A stretch of 64,000 nt of DNA from Gymnopus androsaceus JB14 (GCA_009733575.1 ML769551.1:81772-145771), one strand, 5' to 3'. Counted from the stretch's first letter, positions 1-10,790 are shown. The notes: generated by a model from the sequence alone, not told the origin. A program made the numbers and translations.

Positions 1-1657
1 GGTATGGTGTAGCGAGGCAAGCTTGTTGGATAACAAGTTGCTGACTGAGGCAGATAAACGAGCCCACATACCAGTTATACTAGGCTAGGTCATTGAAGGA
101 TATACCCAAGGGGTCGAAGTCTTAACGAGGCATTGCTTCCGTGATCAGCTCACCGAGGAGTCTACATGACACATCAAGTTTATTAAACAAAGCAAGGTGG
201 TCCGAGATGAGGAAGTACCATAATGGGTGCCCTCAAAGTTGACGCTCGCTGGAAAGCACGCCAGGCAGATAGCTGCGGCAATCCAATGCGGCCACATGAC
301 CCACTTGCTGTAGCTACTTCTAGAGCATCGGAAGGACCAAGGAGTGTTTCTATCCGAGCCTCAGTGTTTTACCAAGATCCATATGCTACCATGCATTTAG
401 ACTCAAGACCACGCGGAACTAGAGATAATAACCAGTCTCCCATTGGCGAGGAAAACATAGAAATACTTCCGAGGGCTGTTCTGCTAAAGGAACTGGTGAG
501 CCTTGTAAAAAGGCAAATGACTCGAGTCTGATTTGGACCAAAAATCCCAAAAGTCAACCCAATCGAGGAAGACAAACGAACGAGCAGAAACGTCGAGCAA
601 AACCATAGTATACACGCATATATGGACATTATTTATCTTTTTCTATTTTACTTACTCTGTTTCATCCTATCTCGCTCAGTTTCTCTCATTTTCCTATTTT
701 ATTATATCTCACTCAGTATATAAGGGTAGCTATTCTATCTCAGAATAACAAGTTAGACTTGATACCTGAAACACAGTTCTATCTTAGGACCTGTAGTGAT
801 TCGTACACACTCAGACGTGTCTGCATTGTCCTCTACAACCTTTGAAATGGGTGGCCTTCTTCTAACCTTGATAATACTGAGGCTGTTCATTCTACTTCCT
901 GGCTATTAAGTCGAGCATTTCTGGTTTTCATCTCAAAGAGAGGTCACATCAGTCTTAGGACCGCAGGTGGAGCCTAATGTGCACACCTCGATGAGCCCGT
1001 TGTTGATTAGGAAGGTCTTGGACCCAAGTGTCGGCTTGGTCTAGTTTTAGGGAGGAAGCTTCTCGGAGTGTTACCTAGCTTTACCAACAAATTCTACCCT
1101 TGCCCGCTCTTCACTGAGTTTGTTAAAAACACCTACTCAAGTGACTTGCGCGGCGGTCATATAAGCTTGTTAGGTAAGTCACAGGTTTCCCTGAAAGTTG
1201 GAGTATCATTGCGCGGCGATGTAAAGGCTCCCGAGATATGCTAAGTTGTTTGTTGAGTTGGTGTACTTGACCCGTGCTTGGGTATTTCACCTCGGATACG
1301 CAAAGTCGTTTGTTGAGTCGGCGTACTTGACTCGTGCCTTGGTGTTCATGTGGATACGCAAAGTTGTTTGTCGAGTCGGCGTACTTGACCCATGCTTTGG
1401 TGTTTGCTTTCCCCTCGATTAGTTCAGCATGTTGTTGTACATTAGTGGGCTTTTCAAAACCTCCCTCCAAATATAAACCTTGTTCATCTTGCACTGTCTG
1501 TGCCACTGTCAAGTGCTTTTCTCTTCGGATCAATTAGTAGTCGAGGGAACCTTTGACAACCTCCTTCCTCACATTAAATTAAACCTTTTGGATTGTATCT
1601 GATTGGGGTGATTGTTGTTTGGTTGGTTTTCATACCCAGCACAAATCTAACTCATCA
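1..1657 (-). repeat. Long dispersed repeat R1, copy A (cut by window start)
   Basis: This stretch aligns, in reverse complement and with moderate divergence, to 36169-38163. The shared end at 1651-1657 (reverse complement TGATGAG) matches the start of the other copy at 36169. The far end lies outside the window. Short open frames on both strands are shared between copies but have no recognisable domain. The family is unclear: it could be a long LTR or a large non-autonomous element. Copy A sits inside a mariner-type MITE whose right part follows at 1658-1896. Confidence 0.75.
1236..1412. repeat. Three tandem units of about 58-60 bp inside R1 copy A
   Basis: The phrase GTTTGTTGAGTCGGCGTACT recurs three times with small changes, each followed by TTGACYCRTGC and a TTGGTRTT stretch. 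R1 copy B (near 36438-36478) has only one unit, so the number varies between copies. Confidence 0.75.
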
Positions 1658-1896
1658 GCGGGGTGGTGAACTGGTGTAATTTCCATCTTTGTAACACGTA
1701 ACATTAGCCTCTGAACTCAATTTTTCGGCGCTTATGGGCCAAATTTGGCGGCCGGCTATGCCAGCCACCATAAATATGAACTCAACTGTACTAAATTTGC
1801 AAACGTAATGCCGCCTGACGGTGGCTGAACTATGAACTGAATAGGTCCAAGGCATAACGCATAACATCTGGTGAACTTAAATTCAAAACTATACAG
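1658..1896. mobile_element. Mariner-type MITE, right part only
   Basis: The right end ACTATACAG followed by TA at 1897-1898 matches the ends of the complete copies at 16463-16684 and 40382-40614, which share a CTGTA terminus and TA flanks. Internal traces such as GCGTAACNC and the GGCTATGCCAGCC hairpin recur in the 40382 copy. The left end is missing because R1 copy A interrupts it. Confidence 0.55.
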
Positions 1897-2055
1897 TAAT
1901 TTGCACAGATTTAAACTCATGCAAGGCAGTTTAAGTAAATTTCAAAAATTGAATGCACCATGAACTGACACTGATTTAAACTGTGCATCAGTGCAACCTT
2001 CAGCAGTGCATTTTCCAGTGCAATCTAATGCAATTCACAATTTATTTGCAGTTCA
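1897..2055. mobile_element. hAT-type MITE, left piece, split by copia-1
   Basis: The sequence matches the interior of the complete MITE at 18926-19409 (for example TTGCACAGATT, CAAAAATTGAATGCACCATG and TTTATTTGCAGTTCA). Copia-1 entered at GTTCA, and the remaining right end (TTGAATTG...ACCCTA) is found at 8447-8469. Its own left part was cut by the mariner MITE. Confidence 0.7.
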
Positions 2056-2366
2056 TGTTGAGTTATTTTCTCTCTATATACACATTGATGGTCACTTACT
2101 ATACAAACATGGACCAAGTAGGTGTACGGACTCTTACTTATCTAGACTGACTTCCATATATAGAAGTTACCCCTATTTGTACATTACTTATTCAGCTACA
2201 TACCAACGGCACACCTCAGATGCTTACGACCATCTTCCGGCGCTGAGGTGAGCCCCGATACCTTACTTACTTATTAGTTTACTTACTGACTACTTGTATC
2301 AGACTTATACCGTTATTCTATAGGTCCGTCAGCGCGATAGATACTCGCTGAGCTTGTATTACAATA
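2056..2366 (+). repeat. 5' LTR of copia-1 (311 bp)
   Basis: It matches the 3' LTR except that it lacks two 59-bp tandem units, which accounts exactly for the length difference (429 minus 311 is 118). A TATA-like TCTCTATATA lies near its start and is the probable promoter region. Confidence 0.92.
2248..2302 (+). other. Intron-like segment inside the copia-1 5' LTR (55 nt)
   Basis: It begins GTGAGC and ends TTGTATCAG, with a branch-like TTACTGAC before the end. The flanking exon ends are GCTGAG and ACTTATACC. In the 3' LTR two extra tandem units show GCTGAG joined directly to ACTTATACC, so this exact segment is absent from them. That supports real splicing of the leader RNA. Confidence 0.75.
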
Positions 2367-2380
2367 GGTTATTGGGCCCC
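2367..2380 (+). promoter_or_regulatory. Primer-binding-like site of copia-1
   Basis: GGTTATTGGGCCCC directly follows the LTR. It resembles the copia-2 site GGTTATGGGCCCC with one extra T. Drosophila copia uses a similar GGTTATGGGCCC site that pairs with an internal fragment of initiator tRNA-Met, so half-tRNA priming is the likely mode. The extra T may be decay. Confidence 0.55.
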
Positions 2381-2422
2381 GAGAACCCACTGTGACCTGC
2401 TGTGTCTCGTAACTACAATGCT

Positions 2423-3581
2423 ATGTCCTCCGTTTCCCAAACAGGTGGTTTGTCCGATGAAGAAGACAATACCACTGAAGCCCCTATTCAGCCTACACCC
2501 TCAGACCCGATTTCCACTCGCATCCGAGCAACTGCGACCGCTAAAGCCATCAGTCCAAACCCCTTCATTGCCCCTGCCAAACCTCCTTCGAACCAGCAGA
2601 CCAATACCCAGAAAACAGACCATTTCGCGCAGGTACCAAAATTAGCCCCTAAAGGGACGAACTTCCTCGCATTCAAGGAACGATGGCATATTGCCATCAC
2701 CGCTGCTGGTTTTCACCACCTCTTTGACCCAAACTTCATTCCTCCAGTCAATCCACCAGATCCGTTAGACGCTGGCTATGTCAACGAATTGACCATATAC
2801 CATGCGTATACAAGGCTCGAAAGTCAAGCCCATTCCCTCTTACTCTCTTGTCTTGATGACCGCTTGATGAGAAAAGTGACCAAGGGATCAACTCGAGTCC
2901 TGGATATTTGGGTGAAGTTAGTGGAACAGCTGCAGGTAAAATCAGAAATTGCCATTTCGGACATGAAGTCTGAATGGGAACAACATACCTGCAACCCGAA
3001 AGTTAATCTTGTGGACTTCCTCAGTGGAAGATCAAGAAATGGTTGACAAAATAGAAGGTGCTGGCGGAGAGGTATCTGACAGCAAATTCAGGGTGCATAT
3101 CTTGAAGGTGATTCCAGCTGCGTATAAGGATTATATCAATACAATGCTGGAAATGGCAAATCGGACAAGGACTCACCTGCCTACTGACGATATAATTGAC
3201 ATGCTTGAACGCCATTGGCGTTACAAGAACCCCGAGAGCCGATCCAGATCTGCAAAGTCCGACTTGAAGGATGTAGCTTTGGCAGCCGAACCCAGTACAC
3301 CACCAGTGGGTAGCTTCGGAAGCTCCCTCCCAGGTCCCTGTCGTGGTCATGGTTGCGGTTGCGGCGGTAGCGTTTCTGGCCAGAACTCCCACTCACACAA
3401 GGGCCCCTGTTGTTACAACTGTAATGAGCATGACCACTTCGCACGGAAGTGCAAGGCACCACGCAAACCCAGAACGCTGAAGGTAGAAGAAAAGAAGGCT
3501 GAGGGAGGCTCTGCTAACGTCGTAGACGAAACCACCGATTCTGATGACTCAATTGAATGGATCTACTTCGTCAGGTACTGA
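2423..3581 (+). pseudogene. Copia-1 gag (frameshifted)
   Basis: Gag forms the particle that packages the element's RNA. The first in-frame ATG is at 2423, and the frame runs to about 3040, where it shifts and continues in another frame to 3581. The first part holds a UBN2/retrotran_gag-like region (LAPKGTNFLAFKERW; then VKLVEQLQVKSEIAISDMKS). The second part holds a CCHC zinc knuckle, CCYNCNEHDHFARKC, at about 3406-3450. The two frames must be joined to give a family-length gag, so this copy is broken unless a base is miscalled near 3025. Confidence 0.85.
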
Positions 3582-5990
3582 ATCAGATACCTCATCCGAG
3601 TCTGATCTTGATGAGCTATTCAATGCTGCAGACCCCAGCGACAGCAAATCCGAGTACGATCCACTCGAAGGGCCTCTTCGACAACACGGATGACGACATG
3701 CCTCCTCTTGAACCTCAAGACCCGAGCGATGATGAGGAGGATAGGGAGGTTGATTGGCGAGGGAAGTGGAAGCAAGTTGGTAAGGTTTGCGCAGTAATGT
3801 GCACAGACCTCATGCACGAGCTTTATAGGTGGGACACCGAGTTAGACACTTGGCATGACTATCAAGTCTACGCCACCGCGAGAGGAACCCTTGAACCTCC
3901 GGAACATGTGGAACACGTCAAGGAGGATGACGGAAGTGGTAGTTCCACTTACATCCTTGACTCTGGGTGCACCAGGCATATGACACCCGACCTTTCTATC
4001 TTCGATTCCCCTCCCATCCCTTGCAAACCAAAACGCTTTTCGTGCCACAAACAAAAACCTCTTTGAGGTGAGCCAAAATGGGACTGTCAAGATTAGACTC
4101 AACAATGGCGACCATCTGTCCCTACTGGACATGCTATTCGCCCCAGATGTTTCCAGCACGCTGATCTCGGTTGGGTCATTGGACGATGCCGGATACTTCA
4201 TCACTTTCGGAGGTGGACAGGCCGTTATAGTCGACGCTGAGGGAAAGACCATAGGTACTGTTCCGAAATCAGACGGACTATACAGGGTCGTTATCAAGTC
4301 AGAAGGGGAGAGTCTCGCAGTCACTGAGAAACTTACCCTAGAAGAGCTCCACCGCCGTATGGGGCACATATCTCCAGGTGTGGCGAAAGAAATCCATAGC
4401 TGGTGGATTCGTCGATGGGGTTGAGCTTGACAGAACTGAGATGGGCCAGTGCGAGACCTGCATCTTTGCGGAGATGTCTTGCAAGTCCTGTGCTGAAGCA
4501 ATGTCAGGGGGAGAGAGTGGAGAACATGGGGGAACATGTCCACTCCGATGTTTGGGGACCAGCATCCGATTGAATCTAAAGGAGGGAAACATTATTTCAT
4601 CACATTCACAGATGATTATTCGCATTTGACGCACCTTTTCATTCTCCAAGCCAAATCAGATGCATTCGAAGCATACACCCAATATGAAGCGCACATCCTA
4701 AACCAGTTCAAAACTGCTATCAGAATTTTACACTCTGACGGCGGTGGAGAATACCTGAGCAACGAATTCAAAACTTACCTGAAGTCCAATGGCACAATTC
4801 ACCGACTCATGGTACACGATATGCCAGAGGAGAATGGAGTCACCGAGCGGCTCAACCTCACGTTATTGCAACGTGTTCGTGCTATGTTACACAACAGCGG
4901 TCTACTGAGTTCTCTCTGGGCTGAATGCATGTGCCACGCTGTTTGGCTGAAGAATCGAATGTCTACTTGTGTATTGGGAGGTAAAACTCCATTCAAAGTC
5001 GTGTTTGGCCAGAAGCCAAATATTGCCAACATGCCAGACTGGGGATCCAAGGTGTTCGTTCAGAAGAGGAGCAAGTCGAAACTGCTCGCTTGTGCTCGAA
5101 TTGGGTACTGGGCCGGTAATAACAATGGTGGGGAGAATTTTGAGGTCAGCAAGGGTCACTGCGTCTATTGGAAGGACATGAAAACGGTAACCGTTGAACA
5201 GTCAGTCATTTTTCGAAAGGAAGAGGGAGGTATATGTGGATTTATAGAGGAAGAGGACAGCGACGTTGAGATTGAGGGGGAGGGATCAGAGTTAGGTAAC
5301 AATCCCAACATCCCGACATCCACGCTGATTACAAATTCCCCATCTTCCCCACAAAATCCGCATTCTCCGCAATCTCCAGGTGATCCGAGCCTCGAATCGG
5401 TCCGAGTTCCACGTGTTTGCAAACCATCACAGTACGTCCAACGTCTGGTTAACGGCGACAGGACTACTGGTGAAACGAAAGGCATTCTCCCTTGGGGAAT
5501 GTCTCTGCCTAATACACCTCTCATTACCACGCTCATTCCTGATGAGATGACCAAAGAACAGGCCTTTTTGGCCGACGTCTCAGAAACCGAAGGACTTGAA
5601 CCTCGAATGGTTGCAGAAGCTCGTCGTTCTCCCAACTGGCCTAAATGGGCGAAAGCAATAGAAGAAGAACTCGGTAATATGCAACAGTTTCATGTATTCA
5701 ACATAGTTGAAACACCTGAACATGCAAACATTGTTGGTACGAAATGGGTCTTTCGTATCAAGAAGAATGCGTCAGGAGGCATAGACCGCTACAAAGCGCA
5801 TCTCGTTGCCCAAGGATTCACTCAGGTCGAAGGCATAGATTATTTTGAAACCTACGCCCCTGTTGCTCATCTCGCTTCTATCCGAACTGCTCTTGCTCTT
5901 GGTGCTCGGTTGAGCCTCAAAATTCACCAGGTCGATATCAAAGGTGCATACTTAAACGGCGACTTGATCGAGAATGAAGACATCTATCTC
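3557..5990 (+). pseudogene. Copia-1 protease, integrase and first part of reverse transcriptase
   Basis: The protease motif DSGCTRHMTPD lies near 3961. The pre-integrase zinc-binding region follows (EELHRRMGHIS near 4340, then CETCIF near 4450). Integrase catalytic residues are visible: Asp in HVHSDVWGP near 4537, Asp in LHSDGGGEY near 4730, Glu in ENGVTER near 4830. Reverse transcriptase begins with NIVGTKWVFRIKKN near 5725 and reaches VDIKGAYLNGDL near 5935. The frame changes at about 4060 and 4420. The coding stops at 5990 where a TIR element is inserted; the coding sequence resumes after 6815. Confidence 0.87.
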
Positions 5991-6808
5991 CACTAGATGT
6001 TGCTAGGCTTTTGCAAAAGATCACGATAAGTGTCGTGAGCCGTTTTGCAAAAGATCCGGATAACTTTTAGCACTGAGATTTTGGAATAGGAATATATGGC
6101 TAGATGATTTGCCAAATATTCTAGCAACCATATTTATGTTTACCAAATATTTTTAAGACCATATTCGGAATATTATGTAATCAGGTGAGGTGAGGTTAGG
6201 TTAGGGTTAGGGTTAGGGTTAGGGTATATTGTCCAAATTAGCATGTTGAAGCAATATTTTGCAAAATGTTATGATTATGTTAGGATTAGGGTTAGGGTTA
6301 GGATTACCAAAAAGGGTATTTAAGCAATGTTTTGGTCAGATCTTGTTAGGGTTAGCACTTGTGCTAACCCTAACATAGAGATCTGATCAAAACATTGCAA
6401 ACTATGGTTAGCATTGGTTAGGGTTAGGGGTTAGGGTTTAGGGGTTGAGGATGATATGGGGGTGTGGGGGCCCCCACTGTTAAAATATACAGGGTTAGGG
6501 TTAGGATAATTAGGGTATAGGGGTGAAATAAGGTTATGGTTGGATAGCCATCATTACCACAGGGCAGGGGGGGGTGTCAGTTTTTTCCCACTGGCCCTCC
6601 TTCACCTGCCTATAGCCATTTCTATTTTAGGCATTTATGGTGATTTTATCGTTATTTATTTACCAAATATTCTGCAACACAATCTACCTATTCCAAATAT
6701 TCGGTGAATGCTTCCAAAATATCAGTGCTAAAAGTTATCGGGATCTTTTGCAAAACGGCCACATGACACTTATCATGATTTTTTGCATTAAGCTGGCAGA
6801 ATCAGCTG
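5991..6808. mobile_element. TIR element with telomere-like repeats, inserted in copia-1
   Basis: Long imperfect terminal inverted repeats of roughly 90-100 bp are visible: GATAAGTGTCGTGAGCCGTT at the left pairs with the complement of the right arm around 6712-6790. CTATCTC at 5984-5990 and 6809-6815 is a candidate target duplication. The interior has runs of TTAGGG near 6196-6225, 6284-6303 and 6415-6440, the stretch TGGGGGTGTGGGGGC near 6456, and AGGGGGGGGTGTCAGTTTTTT near 6560. The last three features recur in a second element at 39317-39968. No transposase is encoded, so it is non-autonomous. Confidence 0.8.
6324..6398. repeat. Long hairpin with telomere-like arms
   Basis: Arms of about 35 bp pair around a short loop: GCAATGTTTTGGTCAGATC...GTTAGGGTTAGCAC on the left and its near-perfect complement on the right. 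It lies inside the TIR element inserted in copia-1. Confidence 0.75.
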
Positions 6809-6815
6809 CTATCTC

Positions 6816-8005
6816 AAGCACCCTCCCGGCTTCCCATTATCAAAGTCTCCATCGACGACTTCGCTGAAACTGAACCGTCCGATTTACGGCCTGAAACAAA
6901 GTGGGAGATATTGGTACATAAAGTTCGGGGCAACTCTGAAGGGACTTTTGGGGATGAAGAGATGCGATGTGGATCATGCAGTGTATTATAAACACCAAGA
7001 TGGTGCGCTCATTATTATTTTGACCTCCATTGATGATCTAACAATTCTGGCTTTGAGCGTAGCATTAATCAACCTCGTCAAGGCGAAACTCCGGGAAGCT
7101 TTCAAGATCACCAATATGGGTGAAATCCATTGGATTCTAGGCATCGAAGTAAAGCACAACCGTGCACTCTGAACTCTTTCATTGTCTCAGAAAGCATACA
7201 TTCGAATCCATTGTCCGACTCTTTGATCTCCAGAATTCAAGACTGTCATCCGTCCCCATCGACATCCACAATTCGACTCTCGAGCTTGCAATGCCCTCAA
7301 ACTCCAGAGGGAGTTGCCGCCATGCGAAACATCCCATATCGAACCCTTGTTGGCGAAACCATGTATGCAAATCTCGGTACCAGATTTGATAGAGCATATG
7401 CGGTTGGCATGCTGTCAAAGTTCCTCACCAATCCCGGTATGCCTCACTTCAGCGAAGGGAAGCGCTGCATTCGTTACTTGCATGGGACCACCGACTGGGG
7501 AATTGTTTATGGTGAGATACCTAATGATCCTGAGGGATATGTGGACACAGATGGAAACATGTTTGAGGACCGTCGTGCGATTACTGGGTAGATATTCCTC
7601 ATTGATGGAGGTGCCGTTAGCTGGAGCTCGTGCTCCCAGTCCCTTGTCTCACTTTCTACTGCGGAATCAGAGTACGTTGCTGCAACTGAAGCTGCCAAGG
7701 AAGGTCTCTGGCTTTGTTCATTTATCACGCAGATTTTCGAGCCGACCTTCACCATCATTCGGAACCCCACGACTCTTAACTCCGACAATCAGACTGCAAT
7801 CGCACTCTCGAAGGACCATCAGTATCATGCTCAAACAAAGCATATTGATACACGTTACCACTTTATCTGCTACGTTATTGAAGAAGGAAAGATCAAGCTG
7901 GTATATTGCCCAACCGAAGAAATGGTGGCCAATACGCTGACAAAGGCTCTGCCAAGCAGCAAGGCAAAGCACTTCGCTGCTGCAGGCGGACTTGGTCCAG
8001 TTTGA
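6816..8005 (+). pseudogene. Copia-1 end of reverse transcriptase and RNase H
   Basis: After the inserted TIR element the coding resumes with PIYGLKQSGRYWYIKF near 6876 and the reverse-transcriptase active-site region SIDDLTIL near 7030. The connection and RNase H follow: PYRTLVGETMYANL near 7335, DTDGNMFEDRRAITG near 7545, STAESEYVAATEAAKEGLW near 7655 and the tail with TKALPSSKAKHFAAAGGL. At least two frame changes occur (near 7150 and 7590), with a TAG at 7589-7591 where aromatic residues are usual. RNase H removes the RNA template during element copying. Confidence 0.87.
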
Positions 8006-8204
8006 GGGGGAGTGTTGAGTTATTTTCTCTCTATATATGCATTAATGGTCACTTACTATACAAACATGGACCAAGTAGGTGTACGGACTCTTACTTATCT
8101 AGACTGACTTCCATATATAGAAGTTACCCCTATTTGTACATTACTTATTCAGCTACATACCGATGGCACACCTCAGACGCTTATGACCATCTTCCGGCGC
8201 TGAG

Positions 8205-8259
8205 GTGAGCCCCGATACCTTACTTACTTATTAGTTTACTTACTGACTACTTGTATCAG
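8205..8259 (+). other. Intron-like segment inside the copia-1 3' LTR (55 nt)
   Basis: It is identical in position and ends to the 5' LTR segment: GTGAGC donor, TACTGAC branch-like motif, TATCAG acceptor. It is present in the first tandem unit and precisely missing from the two that follow. Confidence 0.75.
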
Positions 8260-8280
8260 ACTTATACCGTTATTCTATAG

Positions 8281-8398
8281 GTAATACAAGACGCTTACGA
8301 CCATCTTCCGGTGCTGAGACTTATACCGTTATTCTATAGGTAATACAAGACACTTACGACCATCTTCCAGTGCTGAGACTTATACCATTATTCTATAG
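8281..8398 (+). repeat. Two intron-less 59-bp tandem units in the copia-1 3' LTR
   Basis: The units at 8281-8339 and 8340-8398 each read GTAATACAAG, then the exon that ends TGCTGAG, then ACTTATACC...CTATAG with no intron between the last two. The linker GTAATACAAG is the reverse complement of CTTGTATTAC at the end of the same LTR (8429-8438). Confidence 0.85.
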
Positions 8399-8446
8399 GT
8401 CCGTCAGCGCGATAGATACTCGCCGAGCTTGTATTACAATAGTTCA

Positions 8447-8469
8447 TTGAATTGGACCTTAAAACCCTA
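8447..8469. mobile_element. hAT-type MITE, right end
   Basis: TTGAATTGGACCTTAAAACCCTA continues the MITE whose left piece ends at 2055. It equals the right terminus of the complete copy at 18926-19409 with one change. Confidence 0.7.
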
Positions 8470-8478
8470 GTTAGAGTG

Positions 8479-9578
8479 TGTTGCATTTGCTTCTTGCTTC
8501 TCAAAAATTGAGAAACGGAATTGTTGGACCGTTTTACTGGTTTAGAATGTGTTCGATTGGATTCAGAACAAACGCTAACGGAAAACCGCTGGGCAGATAT
8601 GTATACATAGACTGCAAACATGTGTTTAAAGTGTTTTAGGAGATGTGCGAGTATTGTGTTTGTTATAATAATAATAAGTATGAGTTTTCATAGGAGTGGG
8701 CAGGCTCAACTATAGTTTGCAGTAGCCTAGTTTGAATGGATCAAAGCTTATATTAAGGCTTATGTTTGGTGTGGATGGAAATTGACAATTTGATGCTGGG
8801 TTGATAAGGGGTTTGTAGAGAAGAGAGAGAGAAAGAGATAGAGAGGGAGACTGAGCCAGTGGGAGAGAAGAAAACCAATATGATTGCAAAATAACTGATC
8901 TGGGGACCTTACAGACAAGGTCTCCAGCTTATATAGGGTATTGAGTGGTAGGTAACGTGTCTTAAAAGCGTCTTGTTGACCTGTGTATACACAGTCGCGC
9001 AGTAGAACAGGCTGCGCAACCAGTGTACTCAACTGGGTCACAGCTCACACAGTACTGCACAAGCTGTCTCTCAAAAAGGGAGAACACAATGTGTCATCCC
9101 AAGGTTTAATGCATCATGTTCACTGTATAGAATTAAGAAATAAGGATATCAGTGGAAAAGGGAGTACTTGTTTGTCATATCCTGCTTAAGCATGTTGTGA
9201 TAATCATCAGAAAAGAAAGAGGTGAGAGATGGTAATATTGACCATAGTCAAATGGCATGGGCTTGGTGTAGGGGAGTCATGGGTCCGAATGAGACGAAAG
9301 AAAGATATTAAGGACTAGGATCGAAGGGCACAAGACTGCGGGTCTGAATGGATGGAAAATGAGTTGTTGAGACAATTCCTAGTTTGTAAGGATATTTGCA
9401 TATACGGCAAGTTGGTAATTCGGAAGAAGGAAGGATGAATGGTTGGGTGCTTGGAATCAACATGGTGGCTCAAGAAAGAAAGAATTATGGGTGCTTGTCA
9501 TTAACCAGCAGGCTATTGCCATTGGGTTCTTGGCTGGGATTTGCACGGTATTGTTAGGAAGCGTGACACTTCCTAGCA
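8479..9578 (+). repeat. Old diverged LTR, same family as 20908-21818
   Basis: Collinear blocks are shared with the solo LTR at 20908-21818: AAAACCGCTGGGCAG, AATAACTGATCTGGGG, CAGCTTATATAG, CTGTCTCTCAAAAAGG and the terminal GGAAGCGTGACACTTCCTAGCA. The start is approximate and no target duplication remains. No coding region is attached. Confidence 0.65.
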
Positions 9579-10515
9579 GTACCTCAGCATGCTCGGAGCC
9601 TAGTTCTGGAGCAGCACAGCGATGGTAGTCACATTCCATAATGGCATTTTCATTTTTTCTCAAATATTCACATTCAACAATGGCACTTTTATCCTTTCTC
9701 GAGGGGACCTAGTTAATAAGGACCTCACTTGTGAGCTCAGTCCTGATGTTGGACTACCCCATATGAGGGGATAGTTCCCCAATCACAGTTAGACAACATT
9801 ACAGTACTCAGGAAGGCTCAAATTTTGTGTTCAAGGCAAGCTTAGCCACACATCATAGTGATGAGGAAATTTTACAGCAGTGTCAATCACTTGAATCAGG
9901 TTTCTAAAATCTAACTGGCCACATACTCATTGTAAACTGAACATGATTTACTGTAACAATACCCAAAGTCAAGTGAAACTATGGTATGTTGAAATTCACA
10001 TAACTATTTGAGCATCTATCTTGCTTTGACCCTGCAACTGTCAGCAACAGGGCAGTAATTGGCAGTAACTGGGTACCATGTGTTGATGGCAGAATAAAAC
10101 AAAGATTTCAATTGGGAATGAACAAACTTTACAAGACCTTTTACATGTGGAAAAGACCATTAATTGTGATTCCTTTTTCAAAAGGAATTGTGGCAAATTA
10201 CCCAGCAGAATTGACCTTTTTTTCCCAGTGGAATGCTGATTAGATTTTACAGAATTTTTTGGCCAGGATTATATACAAAAAAGATACTATTTTTCTTTAT
10301 ACTTTTCAGGAGGGATTTGTATTCTTTTTTGGTGGGAATCTAGGGCAGAAAACTTAGGTATTTCCAAACTAATTTCCTGAACTAATTCCAGCCTCCATTT
10401 CTTCAATCTTGTGGAGTGGGTCTTTGTTGGTTGTGATTCTGCACTATTACGGCACTGAAGTGCCTGTCCATCATTCTGAATCAGCTTTGGAACAGCTGGT
10501 CTCCAGAGCTCTCTG
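9579..10515. other. No recognised gene
   Basis: The stretch between the old LTR and the gypsy element is A/T-rich with only short open frames on both strands. I see no domain, RNA gene or clear repeat in it. Confidence 0.6.
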
Positions 10516-10520
10516 ATCTT

Positions 10521-10790
10521 TGTAAGAATTTCATCCTTACCCTTGCCTCCGCCAACATTCTGCTTGCTCCATCCCGTTCCCTTGCCCTGCATTAGACTCT
10601 CGGACCCCGGAGGATTAACCTTTACACACATATACAAAGGTTCTGTCTCATTCTGGATTAACTCTAGCTTACATCTCCTTTATTTAGCTCCTTACTTACT
10701 TAGTATAAAGACTCATGATCCTGTACTTAGACCTTGTCTAATCAATGCCATTACTGGCTGTTCTCATTCTCGCAAACCTGGTTCCTAACA
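10521..10790 (+). repeat. 5' LTR of the gag-only gypsy element
   Basis: It is 270 bp long and aligns to the 267-bp 3' LTR with scattered substitutions and a few small indels. The internal stretch TCTCGGACCCCGGAGGATTA is identical in both. Confidence 0.88.

Larger units (their letters stand above)
2056..8441 (+). mobile_element. Copia-1: Ty1/copia LTR retrotransposon, decayed
   Basis: Direct LTRs at 2056-2366 and 8013-8441 start with TGTTGAG and end with TTACAATA. They are flanked by the 5-bp target duplication GTTCA at 2051-2055 and 8442-8446. Between them lie, in copia order, gag with a zinc knuckle, protease, integrase, reverse transcriptase and RNase H, all on the plus strand. The order integrase before reverse transcriptase identifies copia rather than gypsy. 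A primer-binding-like site follows the 5' LTR and a purine tract (GAGGGGGAG) precedes the 3' LTR. Several frameshifts and an 818-bp insertion in the reverse transcriptase make this copy non-autonomous. The target was a hAT-type MITE. Confidence 0.93.
8013..8441 (+). repeat. 3' LTR of copia-1 (429 bp)
   Basis: It has the same ends as the 5' LTR. The polypurine tract GAGGGGGAG lies just upstream. It contains two additional 59-bp tandem units at 8281-8398. Confidence 0.93.

Noticed and set aside
6190..6440. Chromosome end suggested by TTAGGG repeats
   Set aside because: The tracts are short, mixed in orientation and enclosed by terminal inverted repeats within a copia gene, so they are internal.
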